Shown: positions 9,393 to 18,593, numbered from the stretch's first letter. The stretch: 64,000 bases of DNA from Acinetobacter modestus (GCF_014636095.1 NZ_BMDV01000004.1:124001-188000), one strand, 5' to 3'. Numbers and translations are program-made. Notes: generated from the sequence alone by a model not told the origin.

Positions 9393-10610
9393 CTATGCAG
9401 AGGTACTGTTTTGTAGCTGTTTTCCAACTTTTAAAATTGCAAACAAACCTGCGCTAGTAAACATCAACATCATAATGCCCATATTGAGGCTCGCTCTCCA
9501 TAACAAGAAATTTAAAATTACGCCACCCAACAAACCACATGCAAACTGCATACTCCCCATAATCGCACTCGCAGTTCCAGCACGCGCACCCTGCTTAGAC
9601 ATCGCCAAAGCCATTGCATTAGGACCAGTTAATCCAATACCTGACACAACTAAAAAAAGCCCAGACATTAATAACCACAATGGTGCATTCGCCATCAGCC
9701 CTGCACTGATGACAACAACTGCTCCAAAGCATTGAATCGAACCACCTAATCGTAACCGCTGAAAAATACCCATTCGAGTATTTAAGTGCTTATTGATTGA
9801 AGACATCAACATAATCCCAGCTGCATTAAATGCAAATGCATAAGAGAACTGTTGCTGAGACAATCCATACTGCCCCATAAAAACGGCTGAAGCAGAGCTG
9901 ATATAACAAAATAATGCTGCGCCAGTTAAACAACCTGCAAACATTGGCACTCTGAAACTGTCATCTTTTAGAATTGCAGCATAAAGTGTGGTGACTTGAT
10001 AAGTCGATAATTTTAAACGGCGTTCAAGAGGTAATGATTCTTTAAAGAAGAAATGTATACACAACCAGCAGATCACACCAATCATTGCCAGCGTCAGAAA
10101 AATAGCCTGCCATGGGAAAAATGTCAGAATCCATGCACCAAACATCGGGGCTAGAATAGGCGCAAGCCCCATTACGATCATCATGCTTGAAAAGGCTTGA
10201 GCTGAACCTTGCATGTCTAAGCGATCACGTATAGCAGCTCTCGCAATCACAACACCAACACAACCACCTAAAGCCTGAAAAATTCGTGCAGCAATCAAAG
10301 CCCATTCATTTGTTGTAAACGCACAAGCCAAACTTGCAATCACATAAAGGCTAAGCCCAAAATATAAGGGAGGCTTGCGCCCAATACGATCACTCACAGG
10401 TCCATAAATTAATTGACCTATGGCTAAACCCAAAAAGTAAGCAGGTAATGTATTTGCAATCATTTGGGTACTTACCCCAAACTCATTTGCCATTTGGGGC
10501 AATGCGGGTAAATACATATCAATTGACAATGGACCGAGTGCTGTCAACAAAGCAAGTAACAAAATCCATGCTGTTGAATACTGACGCTGATTCGATTGTT
10601 CTACCTGCAT
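9393..10610 (-). CDS. Bcr/CflA-type multidrug efflux MFS transporter
   Basis: Twelve-helix major facilitator exporter of the DHA1 Bcr/CflA subgroup (bicyclomycin, chloramphenicol, sulfonamide or similar). The 405 residues include the subgroup N-terminal motif GPLSIDMYLPALPQMANEF, MFS motif A at GPVSDRIGRKP (about residues 70-80), and a motif-C-like APILAPMFGAW. The gene is convergent with the nitroreductase gene (21 bases apart) and divergent from the yccS-like gene. The drug substrate cannot be predicted. Confidence 0.88.
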   Translation of the reverse strand: MQVEQSNQRQYSTAWILLLALLTALGPLSIDMYLPALPQMANEFGVSTQMIANTLPAYFLGLAIGQLIYGPVSDRIGRKPPLYFGLSLYVIASLACAFTTNEWALIAARIFQALGGCVGVVIARAAIRDRLDMQGSAQAFSSMMIVMGLAPILAPMFGAWILTFFPWQAIFLTLAMIGVICWLCIHFFFKESLPLERRLKLSTYQVTTLYAAILKDDSFRVPMFAGCLTGAALFCYISSASAVFMGQYGLSQQQFSYAFAFNAAGIMLMSSINKHLNTRMGIFQRLRLGGSIQCFGAVVVISAGLMANAPLWLLMSGLFLVVSGIGLTGPNAMALAMSKQGARAGTASAIMGSMQFACGLLGGVILNFLLWRASLNMGIMMLMFTSAGLFAILKVGKQLQNSTSA

Positions 10611-10752
10611 AATACTCTACTTTTCAAGTTTATTTATTTTTCTAAGCTTAGCATCCTCACCATATTTGTGCATAATATTAGAGTCTGCTGATACCTAAAA
10701 AATGTTAACAGGCATGATCATAAATTGATTGCCGAATATAAAAGGACAACCA

Positions 10753-12927
10753 TTGAATCCTTGGCTCGCACGTTTAAAACAAACCACCTATAACACCACG
10801 TTAATGTATAACGTGCGCATGCTGATCGCTTTCGCAGGTACAGCATTCGTTCCTTATCTTTTAAATTTTCAACTTGCGACGATTCCACTGACTTTAGGCG
10901 TTGTTGCGGCAGCAATTAGTGATATTGATGATCGCTTTTCTGTCCGTATTCAGAATCAGATTTATACCTATATTGGATTTTTTATCACAGCTGCATCGGT
11001 TCAATTGTTATTCCCCTACCCAATTATTTTTGCAGTTGGATTAATTGTTTCCTGTATTGGATGGATTTTATTAGGTTCTTTGGGGCGGCGTTATGCGACC
11101 ATCGCTTACGGATGTTTAGTGATTTCTGTCTATACCATGCTCGGTGTACACTTATTTGAACAATGGTATTTACAACCAGCATTGTTAGTTTTGGGAGCCG
11201 CTTGGTATGGATTACTTTCAACAATCAGTTTCTTGCTTTTCCCTGTACGAAAAGTACAAGACCAACTTTATGCATCCTATAATGCTCTAGGTAGTTTTCT
11301 ATTTGCTAAATCAAACTTATTTGATGTAGACATGACCCCATCCAGTTATCAACAAAGTATGATTGATATTGCATTAGAAAATGGCAAATTGGTGGCGATT
11401 TTTAATGATATGCGAATGTCACTGTTAACGCGCTTAAAAGGTGACCGCGGCCAGAAAGATACACGTCGCAGTCTACAATACTATTTTGTCGCACAAGATA
11501 TTCATGAACGTGCAGACTCCGCACATATTGATTATCAAAAGCTAGCAAAAGTATTTCAACACAGCGATATCTTATTCCGTTTTCAACGCATTCTCACGAT
11601 TCAGGGTAAAGCCTGTCAGGATTTAGCCCAATCAATTTTAAGCCGTACCCCTTACGTGCATAATAAACGCTTTAAACACAGCTTTGAAAATTTAAGAGTT
11701 TCCTTAGAAAAATTAAGAGAAGATGGACTTTATGATCAAGTTCGCATCAATGCATTATTTGCACTCTATCAAAATCTTAAATCGATTGATGCACAATTAC
11801 AGAATTTAGAAACGGAAAGAAATCTGAAATTAATCAATGCACAACAAGCAGAAAATCAATTAAAAGATGATGATTTAAAAGGTTGGAATGATATTCTAGT
11901 CCGTGTTAAACAACATTTAACCCCTGAGTCTGTGTTATTCCGCCATGCGGTTAGACTCTCAATCGTCTTGTTTATTGGTTATGTCTTTATTCAAGTAACC
12001 CACATTGCTTACGGTTACTGGATTTTGCTCACAGCATTGTTTGTTTGCCAACCTAACTTTAATGCTACCAAACGCCGCTTATATTTGCGAATTGTTGGAA
12101 CCCTAATCGGTATTATCGTGGGGCTAACCATCATCTATTTTATTCCTTCGGTTGAAGGGCAACTAGTGATGTTAGTTCTCAGTGGCGTATTATTTTTAGA
12201 ACTTCGTAGTAAACAGTATGCTCAAGCAACAGCTTTTATCACGATTCTCGCTTTAATTAACTTTAATCTAGATGGTTCTGCCTTTGCAGCAGGATTCCCA
12301 CGCTTTATTGATACCTTGATCGGCTGTGCCTTGGCATGGTTTGGGGTCAGTTTCATTTGGCCAGATTGGAAATTCCGCAGGCTACCCCGCTCGATTCAAC
12401 GCTCTTTGCAAGCCCAATGTACCTATTTAGCAGAAGTAATTGAGCAATATCACCAAGGTCGTAATAATGCATTAAATTATCGTGTAGTTCGGCGCGCTGC
12501 GCACAATACTGATGCAGAAGTTGCTTCTCTCATTTCCACACTTGCCACAGAACCCAATATTGAATCTACTCAGAAAACTTTGGCTTTTGAGTTTCTATGC
12601 TTAAGTCATACTTTTTTAAGTTATATCGCAGCACTTGGAGCTCATCGTGAACAAATTCAAGATCAAGAGGTTCTAGCCCTACTCGATCAAGCATTAGATG
12701 ATATTCAAGGTGCTCTGCTCAGAGATGAAGTCCCTGATTTATCTGCACAAAATATGATGCAAACCATACGCGAGCATTTAAATCGCAATGATGAAAACAA
12801 TCAAAAATCTCTGATTATTTTACAGCAGCTTTCGCTTATGCTTAGCATATTGACCCGTTTAAGTATGCTCAAACAAAGTCTCAGTCATGAACCGAATGAA
12901 GATGGCACTGAGTTTGCTTCTCTTTAA
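10753..12927 (+). CDS. yccS: YccS-like FUSC family inner-membrane protein, TTG start
   Basis: Integral membrane protein of the YccS/YhfK (FUSC/aromatic acid exporter-like) family, function unproven. From TTG 10753 it has 724 residues in the family layout: a block of hydrophobic segments (about 20-165), a soluble helical region (170-390), a second membrane block (about 400-545, LFRHAVRLSIVLFIGYVFIQ) and a cytoplasmic tail. The TTG is chosen because AAAGGA ends 6 bases upstream. An earlier in-frame TTG at 10729 lacks such a site, and no ATG lies between. It is divergent from the Bcr-type gene. Confidence 0.82.
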   Translation: MNPWLARLKQTTYNTTLMYNVRMLIAFAGTAFVPYLLNFQLATIPLTLGVVAAAISDIDDRFSVRIQNQIYTYIGFFITAASVQLLFPYPIIFAVGLIVSCIGWILLGSLGRRYATIAYGCLVISVYTMLGVHLFEQWYLQPALLVLGAAWYGLLSTISFLLFPVRKVQDQLYASYNALGSFLFAKSNLFDVDMTPSSYQQSMIDIALENGKLVAIFNDMRMSLLTRLKGDRGQKDTRRSLQYYFVAQDIHERADSAHIDYQKLAKVFQHSDILFRFQRILTIQGKACQDLAQSILSRTPYVHNKRFKHSFENLRVSLEKLREDGLYDQVRINALFALYQNLKSIDAQLQNLETERNLKLINAQQAENQLKDDDLKGWNDILVRVKQHLTPESVLFRHAVRLSIVLFIGYVFIQVTHIAYGYWILLTALFVCQPNFNATKRRLYLRIVGTLIGIIVGLTIIYFIPSVEGQLVMLVLSGVLFLELRSKQYAQATAFITILALINFNLDGSAFAAGFPRFIDTLIGCALAWFGVSFIWPDWKFRRLPRSIQRSLQAQCTYLAEVIEQYHQGRNNALNYRVVRRAAHNTDAEVASLISTLATEPNIESTQKTLAFEFLCLSHTFLSYIAALGAHREQIQDQEVLALLDQALDDIQGALLRDEVPDLSAQNMMQTIREHLNRNDENNQKSLIILQQLSLMLSILTRLSMLKQSLSHEPNEDGTEFASL

Positions 12928-13006
12928 TTTATCCGCCATTGGCATAATATCTTTGAGTGCCAATTGGTGTTAAACTTAACTCAGTTCTAAACTCATTTTT
13001 TAAACT

Positions 13007-13591
13007 ATGACCGCCAAAACGCTATACGCTTATACGCTACAACCTGTTCCTTATGAAGTCTCTGAAGCTGAACAACGTCAAGCTCAACTGATGATTTGGC
13101 GTAGTACCAATAAATTCAGTAAAAAAGCATGGATGATTATGATTGCACTTGTGGTGCTTTCATTAGTTTCAGCAGGACTGATTAAGTATTATTCAACCTA
13201 CTCAACTGTATTGTGTTGGGTTGTGATCATTGCTGTTATCCTTTTTTATCTTGTGAAAAAATTTGGTCTTGAGTGGTACGTTAAACGCAAAATGACAGAA
13301 TTTCCGGTTCAAGAGATTAAAGGTCTTCGTTTAGGCGTACAACCCCATGGTATCGTGATGCGCCAGAAAGTTGGATTACAAGAAGGTACTGCGACCATTG
13401 GCTGGAAAGACATTTACGAATGGTACAACTCTCCAGAGTTTATTTTAGTCAATTTCAAAGTAAAAACACCAAAAGGCGAACAACAACAAGGTGCTTACAT
13501 CCTACCTAAGCGTATGGATTCTAAGAATTTCTCTTTTAACACAGTACGTAAACATTTAAATGAAGTTGTAGGCGCACCAAAGTCAATTTAA
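13007..13591 (+). CDS. YcxB-like membrane protein
   Basis: A 194-residue protein with two adjacent hydrophobic segments (about residues 42-62 and 66-84), flanked by a cytoplasmic N-terminus and a C-terminal domain of mainly beta character (GIVMRQKVGLQEGTATIGWK, then the YEWYNSPEFILV stretch). This layout, including the conserved W-x-D-I-Y-E-W segment, matches YcxB-type proteins of unknown function. It lies 79 bases after the yccS-like gene and is closed by a terminator at 13605, so the two may be co-transcribed. Confidence 0.65.
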   Translation: MTAKTLYAYTLQPVPYEVSEAEQRQAQLMIWRSTNKFSKKAWMIMIALVVLSLVSAGLIKYYSTYSTVLCWVVIIAVILFYLVKKFGLEWYVKRKMTEFPVQEIKGLRLGVQPHGIVMRQKVGLQEGTATIGWKDIYEWYNSPEFILVNFKVKTPKGEQQQGAYILPKRMDSKNFSFNTVRKHLNEVVGAPKSI

Positions 13592-13604
13592 CACCTATGA
13601 TTCT

Positions 13605-13633
13605 AAAAACCTCTCGAAATGAGAGGTTTTTTT
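13605..13633 (+). terminator. Terminator after the YcxB-like gene
   Basis: AAAAACCTCTC and GAGAGGTTTTTTT pair around the loop GAAAT, followed by a T run. Confidence 0.88.
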
Positions 13634-13651
13634 AAACTTCACAAAAATAAA

Positions 13652-13666
13652 TGAGAATCAAAATCA
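13652..13666. promoter_or_regulatory. Possible Fur box
   Basis: TGAGAATCAAAATCA matches the 7-1-7 Fur consensus (TGATAATnATTATCA) at 11 of 14 positions. It lies about 85 bases before the PepSY-reductase fusion gene, a location suited to iron repression of that gene. This is by-eye matching in an AT-rich gap, so it is tentative. Confidence 0.4.
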
Positions 13667-13750
13667 ATATTACCTACAAAATCCATATTATGTTCGTATT
13701 CTTGAGTTATAATTTTTGACATAAATTTCATTATCTTTTCATTTTTGACC

Positions 13751-16288
13751 ATGTCTAAAAAAGTCTTCTTCCAAATCCATTGGTTTTTAGGGATTACTGC
13801 GGGGCTTATACTTTCTTTAATGGGAGTAACCGGTGCAATTTATTCTTATGATCAGCAAATTTTAAAATGGCTTAACCAAGACAGCTATGTCGTTGAGGCT
13901 GCTCAAACACCAAAACTTAGCCCTGCCCAGTTATACCAACATTTCAATCAGCAACAACCCGAGATTCAAATTAACAGCATTACTATTGCTGCTAATCCCA
14001 CCGAATCGTCAACCGTTAATATTAAAAAAGAAGGTGCGCGTCGTGGTTATAACATGATGGTCAATCCATATACAGCCGAAGTCTTACCTGACATTAAAGG
14101 TCGTGATACTTTACAATTTATTCAGCGTTTACACCGTAATTTAACTGCTGGGGAATTTGGAGCGCAAATCACAGGTGCTTCTACACTGATGCTGATTTTC
14201 TTTGTATTGAGTGGCATCTATCTGCGCTTTCCAAAGAAACATAGCATTAAACAATGGTTGTTTATTAAGCCAAAACTAAAAGGTCGTAATTTTATTTGGG
14301 ACCTACATGCAGTGGTGGGAACTTGGGTCATTGTGTTTTATCTACTGTTTGCTTGCACTGGCTTATATTGGTCTTATGACTGGTGGCGCGCAAGTATGTT
14401 CAAGGTCATGGGCGTTGAACAGCCACAACGTAATCAACAAAATAATGAGCGTGGCAAAGATAAACAACCTAAGCTGACAAACGCACAGCTTAATACTATC
14501 TTGATGCAAACATGGACTGGGGTAAATGCCCAGATTGGTCGTGAATACTCAAGTTTAACCCTGAATATTCCCAAAAATGCGGATACCAAAGTTGAACTCT
14601 CTTTTGTCGATGCCATTCCTCAACATGAACGTGCACGTAACCAAGTGGTTTATAACTATCAAGACAATAAATTCGAAAAATTTGAACTGTATGAAGACAA
14701 GAAACTTAATGAAAAAATCATGAGCAGCATGTTGCCTGTGCATCGCGGCAGCTTCTTTGGTTCGACTTATCAATTTATTGCCATGCTGGCATCATTGGCC
14801 ATGCCTCTGTTCTTTGTAACGGGTTGGATGCTATATCTAAAACGTCGTAAGCAGAAAAAGCTGACCCAAGCGGCACGTCAATCACTCAACGCACAGCAGA
14901 TTGATCCAAATACCAAGCCTTGGCTGATCACTTATGCGACGCAAACAGGTGTGGCTGAACAATTGGCATGGCGTACTGCGACCAGCTTGCAGGAAGCGCA
15001 ACAACCAACGACGGTTAAACCGATTCAGCAACTGACTGAACAAGACCTACAACAAGCATCACAGGTTTTATTTGTAATCAGTACGTATGGCACAGGGGAA
15101 GCACCCGATCTTGCAGCGAGTTTTAATAAGAAACTGATGCAACAAAAGCTAGAGTTAGCTCATATGCAATACGCAGTGCTTGCACTAGGATCAAGAGAAT
15201 ATCCTGACAGCTATTGCAGCTTTGGTTATGCCGTTGATGCATGGTTAAAGCAATGTCATGCGCACCCCTTATTCGACTTGATCGAAGTGGATAATGCCAA
15301 CAGCAATGATATTCAATGCTGGAATCAAGCGCTTTCGGTGGTGACTCAGCATGAACTACATGCCATGAATATAGAGAAAGTGTTTGACCAGTGGACTCTC
15401 GCTGAACGCACATTGCTCAACCCTAATAGCTTAGGACAAGCAGCCTATAATATTGAACTTCGTTCCACTTCTGATATGACTTGGCATGCTGGCGATATTG
15501 CAGAAATTCAGCCTGCCAATTGCTTGGCCGACATTCAGGATTTCTTAATCAAATATCAGATTCCAGCACACAGTGTCGTTGAATCATTGAACCAAGAGAT
15601 TGAACAGGTCCTTTGGAATAAAAACCTACGAGTTGAGATTCAGCCATTTAGTACGCTTGAAGATTTACTCGAACAACTACCCACCCTACCTACACGTGAA
15701 TATTCGATTGCCAGTATTCCTTCACAACAACTCCTAAGACTGGTGGTTCGTCAAAAACGTGATGAACAGGATCAACTTGGTCTTGGTTCAGGCTGGCTCA
15801 CTGAATTTGCTCAGTTGCAGCAGACCATTGCCCTGCGTATTCGGACCAATGAGTCCTTCCATCTGATTGACGATAACCGTCCAATTATTTGTATCGGTAA
15901 CGGCACAGGCATTGCAGGCTTGATGAGTTTATTACAGCAACGTAATCGACAAAACTATACAGCCAATTGGCTGATCTTCGGTGAACGCCAACGCAGACAT
16001 GATTTCTTCTATCAGGAAACCATTCAAGCGTGGTTGAATATGGGAAGCTTACAACGTTTGGACCTCGCCTTCTCTCGTGATCAAGAACAACGCATCTATG
16101 TACAAGATATTTTGCGAAGCAATGCTGATGAATTGATCAAATGGATTGAGCAAGGTGCGGTGATTTATGTCTGCGGCAGCATCGAAGGCATGGCTTCAGG
16201 AGTCGATCAAGCTTTAATAGATATTCTCAGTGAAGAAAAAATGGATCAACTCAGGCAGGCTGGACGTTATCGTCGAGACGTTTATTAA
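13751..16288 (+). CDS. PepSY-TM / flavodoxin / NADPH-cytochrome P450 reductase-like fusion, probable membrane ferric reductase
   Basis: An 845-residue fusion. The N-terminal half is a PepSY-associated membrane module with helices near residues 10-32, 140-160, 185-205 and 341-365 and His residues in the helices (FQIHWFLGITAG, DLHAVVG). The C-terminal half is a diflavin reductase: flavodoxin (about 390-530; TYATQTGVAEQ, STYGTGEAPD, LGSREYPDSYC), FAD-binding REYSIAS near 648, NADPH-binding GNGTGIAGL near 714, and the family's C-terminal RYRRDVY. It likely passes NADPH electrons across the inner membrane, perhaps to ferric siderophores. ATG 13751 is used over TTG 13745; neither has a clear ribosome site. 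Confidence 0.85.
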   Translation: MSKKVFFQIHWFLGITAGLILSLMGVTGAIYSYDQQILKWLNQDSYVVEAAQTPKLSPAQLYQHFNQQQPEIQINSITIAANPTESSTVNIKKEGARRGYNMMVNPYTAEVLPDIKGRDTLQFIQRLHRNLTAGEFGAQITGASTLMLIFFVLSGIYLRFPKKHSIKQWLFIKPKLKGRNFIWDLHAVVGTWVIVFYLLFACTGLYWSYDWWRASMFKVMGVEQPQRNQQNNERGKDKQPKLTNAQLNTILMQTWTGVNAQIGREYSSLTLNIPKNADTKVELSFVDAIPQHERARNQVVYNYQDNKFEKFELYEDKKLNEKIMSSMLPVHRGSFFGSTYQFIAMLASLAMPLFFVTGWMLYLKRRKQKKLTQAARQSLNAQQIDPNTKPWLITYATQTGVAEQLAWRTATSLQEAQQPTTVKPIQQLTEQDLQQASQVLFVISTYGTGEAPDLAASFNKKLMQQKLELAHMQYAVLALGSREYPDSYCSFGYAVDAWLKQCHAHPLFDLIEVDNANSNDIQCWNQALSVVTQHELHAMNIEKVFDQWTLAERTLLNPNSLGQAAYNIELRSTSDMTWHAGDIAEIQPANCLADIQDFLIKYQIPAHSVVESLNQEIEQVLWNKNLRVEIQPFSTLEDLLEQLPTLPTREYSIASIPSQQLLRLVVRQKRDEQDQLGLGSGWLTEFAQLQQTIALRIRTNESFHLIDDNRPIICIGNGTGIAGLMSLLQQRNRQNYTANWLIFGERQRRHDFFYQETIQAWLNMGSLQRLDLAFSRDQEQRIYVQDILRSNADELIKWIEQGAVIYVCGSIEGMASGVDQALIDILSEEKMDQLRQAGRYRRDVY

Positions 16289-16301
16289 GCCCTTTTTAGA
16301 T

Positions 16302-16332
16302 CTAAAAACGAGTGCCAGCCACTCGTTTTTTT
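16302..16332 (+). terminator. Terminator after the fusion reductase gene
   Basis: AAAAACGAGTG (16304-16314) and CACTCGTTTTT (16320-16330) form a perfect stem around CCAGC. Confidence 0.88.
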
Positions 16333-16411
16333 CATCAAACCATAAGAGAATTTGCCTTTCTTAGAATTTTGCATACACTGAGCACGATTCAAATTGACTA
16401 CAATTAAGATT

Positions 16412-17197
16412 ATGCAAATAAGTTCATGGGTTCGTCTTGTTTTAGCCCTTATCGGTTCAGTTCTGTTCTTAGATGGCGCTATTCTGATCGCCTTTAAAAA
16501 GATTCATATTGGAACAGTACTACCGCTACTACTCGGGCTATTTTTTTGCCTCTATGCTTATTTCTATTATCATATCGAGCGTTTCTTCTTCTATCATTTC
16601 CGTCTGCATTCGATTTGGCGCTTCGGCTGGTTATGTTTCTGGATTTGGGTTGTTAGCTTAAGCTATTTCTTTAACTACATTTCAGACAATAATACCAAAA
16701 CTCAAAATATCCCTGCGGTTAAAGCCATTATTGTATTAGGCAGTGGTGTTGAAAATGGACAACCTTCTGCCACATTGGCGAAACGCTTAGACCGTGCTGC
16801 CCCTCTAGCTTTAGCACAACCTCATGCCAAATTAGTCATGACAGGTGGTATTGATTTTGGTGAAACTGATAGTGAAGCGATTGTCATGTCACGTTATGTA
16901 CAGCAGCACTATCATATTCCTGCCTCACAGATCATCTTGGAAGATAAGAGCACGAGTACTGAGCTGAATCTTAGAAATAGCCAACACTTATTACAGGCAC
17001 AACAGATTGACATCCATCAACCGATCGCGATTGTGACTAGCGATTTCCACACATTACGCGCTGCCGCCATTGCAAAGAAACAAGGCTATCGTAATATCAT
17101 TATGCTTGGCTCAACGACACCAGTCACGACACGCTATAATGCATGGTTGAGAGAGTACTTTGCTTACGCCAGCGGTTGGCTTCTGAATGAATATTGA
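16412..17197 (+). CDS. YdcF/ElyC family protein (DUF218)
   Basis: A 261-residue membrane-anchored protein with hydrophobic segments near residues 8-30, 35-56 and 75-95, followed by a DUF218 domain: IIVLGSGVENGQPSATLAKR, MTGGIDFGETDSEA, EDKSTSTELNL and VTSDFHTLRAAAIAKK. Relatives include SanA, YdcF and ElyC, connected to envelope or peptidoglycan precursor homeostasis; no exact role can be claimed. I start at ATG 16412; an upstream in-frame TTG (16394) would add six residues. A hairpin follows the stop. Confidence 0.85.
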   Translation: MQISSWVRLVLALIGSVLFLDGAILIAFKKIHIGTVLPLLLGLFFCLYAYFYYHIERFFFYHFRLHSIWRFGWLCFWIWVVSLSYFFNYISDNNTKTQNIPAVKAIIVLGSGVENGQPSATLAKRLDRAAPLALAQPHAKLVMTGGIDFGETDSEAIVMSRYVQQHYHIPASQIILEDKSTSTELNLRNSQHLLQAQQIDIHQPIAIVTSDFHTLRAAAIAKKQGYRNIIMLGSTTPVTTRYNAWLREYFAYASGWLLNEY

Positions 17198-17222
17198 TTG
17201 GGGTTGTCCCCCCAATCAATTT
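17193..17222. terminator. Hairpin between converging ydcF-like and DUF2750 genes
   Basis: ATTGATTGGGG (17193-17203) pairs perfectly with CCCCAATCAAT (17210-17220) around TTGTCC. The T tract after it is weak in both directions, so termination efficiency is uncertain. Confidence 0.55.
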
Positions 17223-17229
17223 ATCTCAT

Positions 17230-17700
17230 TTAATTGTGTAGACGAATATCTCTAGGCAAAGGTAACTTTAACTCAGCAAATACATCTGGTCGTTGTAAAT
17301 AAATTTGGTAAAGAAAGTTTTTAATATCCAATAAAAAAGTATCAGGTGAAACCAATAGATTGTTACCCTCGGGGGTAAGGTCTAAAGATAGAATGGTATT
17401 ATTTTCTTTTAAAAAAGGGATCATCTTTTCAATGAAAACCCAAAGTGACACTTCCTGAATCTCGTATTTAGCCCAATTATCTTTAATCAGTAATTTTGCC
17501 AAACCTTTATTTTGCCAAATTGATAATGCGTGTTGACCAGATGGGGTTGAACATAAGGCCCACCCATCATGATAAAGCGCAATAACTTGCCTTTGTATAA
17601 TAATATTTTGAATAAATTGACGATAAATATCTTTTGGTGAGGAACTAGAATTTGTTGTTTGTGATTTCGACGCAGCCTTGCGTTGATATGGATTTTTCAT
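17230..17700 (-). CDS. DUF2750 domain protein
   Basis: The product resembles DUF2750: DGWALCSTPSGQHALSIWQN, then KYEIQEVSLWVFIEKMIPFL, and a C-terminal helix following LLVSPDTFLLDIKNFL. The function is unknown. I use ATG 17700 (156 residues). The frame stays open upstream through a hydrophobic stretch (IILLLALIMILILNYF) and then into the tRNA-Val gene, so an ATG at 17724 is possible and would retain part of that segment. No start has a clear ribosome site. The gene lies downstream of, and on the same strand as, the six-tRNA array. Confidence 0.65.
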   Translation of the reverse strand: MKNPYQRKAASKSQTTNSSSSPKDIYRQFIQNIIIQRQVIALYHDGWALCSTPSGQHALSIWQNKGLAKLLIKDNWAKYEIQEVSLWVFIEKMIPFLKENNTILSLDLTPEGNNLLVSPDTFLLDIKNFLYQIYLQRPDVFAELKLPLPRDIRLHN

Positions 17701-17788
17701 AAAATAGTTCAATATTAGAATCATTATTAATGCTAATAATAAAATAATTCTATATAAATTACAAGGATTTGAACTAGAAGAGAAATTA

Positions 17789-17864
17789 TGGTGGGCGCTG
17801 ACGGGATCGAACCGCCGACATTCTGCTTGTAAGGCAGACGCTCTACCAACTGAGCTAAGCGCCC
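17789..17864 (-). tRNA. tRNA-Val (anticodon TAC), copy 1
   Basis: A 76-nt cloverleaf on the minus strand, beginning GGGCGCTTAGCTCAG. Acceptor GGGCGCT pairs with AGCGCCC, the anticodon stem TCTGC/GCAGA encloses CTTACAA (anticodon TAC), the T arm carries GGTTCGATCC, and CCA is encoded. The three Val copies in this array look identical. Confidence 0.97.
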
Positions 17865-17946
17865 TGAGCGAGAGTAAACTCGTATCAGAGGTCAAGTATG
17901 AGTATACTTGTTAAAACAAACATTCTCAAAAAATATATTAAGAGAA

Positions 17947-18023
17947 TGGCGCAGCGGACGGGGCTCGAACCCGCGACCCTCGGCGTGACAGGCCGATATT
18001 CTAACCAACTGAACTACCGCTGC
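17947..18023 (-). tRNA. tRNA-Asp (anticodon GTC), copy 1
   Basis: A 77-nt cloverleaf on the minus strand. Acceptor GCAGCGG pairs with CCGCTGC, the anticodon loop CTGTCAC gives GTC, the T arm carries GGGTTCGAGCCC, and discriminator G is followed by encoded CCA. The three Asp copies look identical. Confidence 0.97.
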
Positions 18024-18061
18024 ACTGCTTACTTCTATTAAGAAGTATATGTCACTAATTA

Positions 18062-18137
18062 TGGTGGGCGCTGACGGGATCGAACCGCCGACATTCTGCT
18101 TGTAAGGCAGACGCTCTACCAACTGAGCTAAGCGCCC
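18062..18137 (-). tRNA. tRNA-Val (anticodon TAC), copy 2
   Basis: Same 76-nt sequence and structure as the other Val copies, CCA encoded; 38 bases upstream of Asp copy 1 in the direction of transcription. Confidence 0.97.
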
Positions 18138-18240
18138 TGAGCTAGGTAACAAATTTAAAGCAATGCTTTAAATATTGTTTAAGTATCAAAGAATTTAGAC
18201 TCTAATTTACTTAACTCTATCTATTCTTGCAATCTTAAAG

Positions 18241-18317
18241 TGGCGCAGCGGACGGGGCTCGAACCCGCGACCCTCGGCGTGACAGGCCGATATTCTAACC
18301 AACTGAACTACCGCTGC
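18241..18317 (-). tRNA. tRNA-Asp (anticodon GTC), copy 2
   Basis: Same 77-nt sequence as the other Asp copies. It is separated from Val copy 2 by 103 bases, the longest spacer in the array. Confidence 0.97.
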
Positions 18318-18362
18318 ACAATAATTTTGCAATTATAGGGTAAAACGATATTAAAACTTAAG

Positions 18363-18439
18363 TGGCGCAGCGGACGGGGCTCGAACCCGCGACCCTCGGC
18401 GTGACAGGCCGATATTCTAACCAACTGAACTACCGCTGC
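18363..18439 (-). tRNA. tRNA-Asp (anticodon GTC), copy 3
   Basis: Same 77-nt sequence as the other Asp copies; 45 bases upstream of Asp copy 2. Confidence 0.97.
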
Positions 18440-18462
18440 ACTTGAGTTTTAACGTAAAGGCT

Positions 18463-18538
18463 TGGTGGGCGCTGACGGGATCGAACCGCCGACATTCTGC
18501 TTGTAAGGCAGACGCTCTACCAACTGAGCTAAGCGCCC
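18463..18538 (-). tRNA. tRNA-Val (anticodon TAC), copy 3 (first in the transcript)
   Basis: Same 76-nt sequence as the other Val copies. It is the promoter-proximal gene of the array, only 23 bases before Asp copy 3. Confidence 0.97.
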
Positions 18539-18565
18539 TTAACGTCTTCATCGTTTGTGAGGTGC

Positions 18566-18593
18566 ATTATAGAGAATCTTTACAGCCTGTCAA
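18566..18593 (-). promoter_or_regulatory. Consensus sigma-70 promoter of the tRNA array
   Basis: On the minus strand TTGACA (18593-18588), 16 bases, then TATAAT (18571-18566), both perfect consensus hexamers, about 27 bases before the first tRNA. This is what is expected for a strong stable-RNA promoter. All six tRNA genes lie downstream in the same direction with no obvious terminator between them. Confidence 0.9.

Noticed and set aside
17701..17895. N-terminal extension of the DUF2750 protein
   Set aside because: The extension translates the tRNA-Val gene; the true start must lie downstream of it.
17892..18152. An open frame on the minus strand across the tRNA genes (86 codons)
   Set aside because: It reads straight through a tRNA-Val and a tRNA-Asp gene, giving the familiar false peptides from tRNA sequence; not a gene.
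17789..18538. Repeated 76-77-base units considered as a CRISPR-like array
   Set aside because: They are complete tRNA genes with cloverleaf structure and CCA ends.
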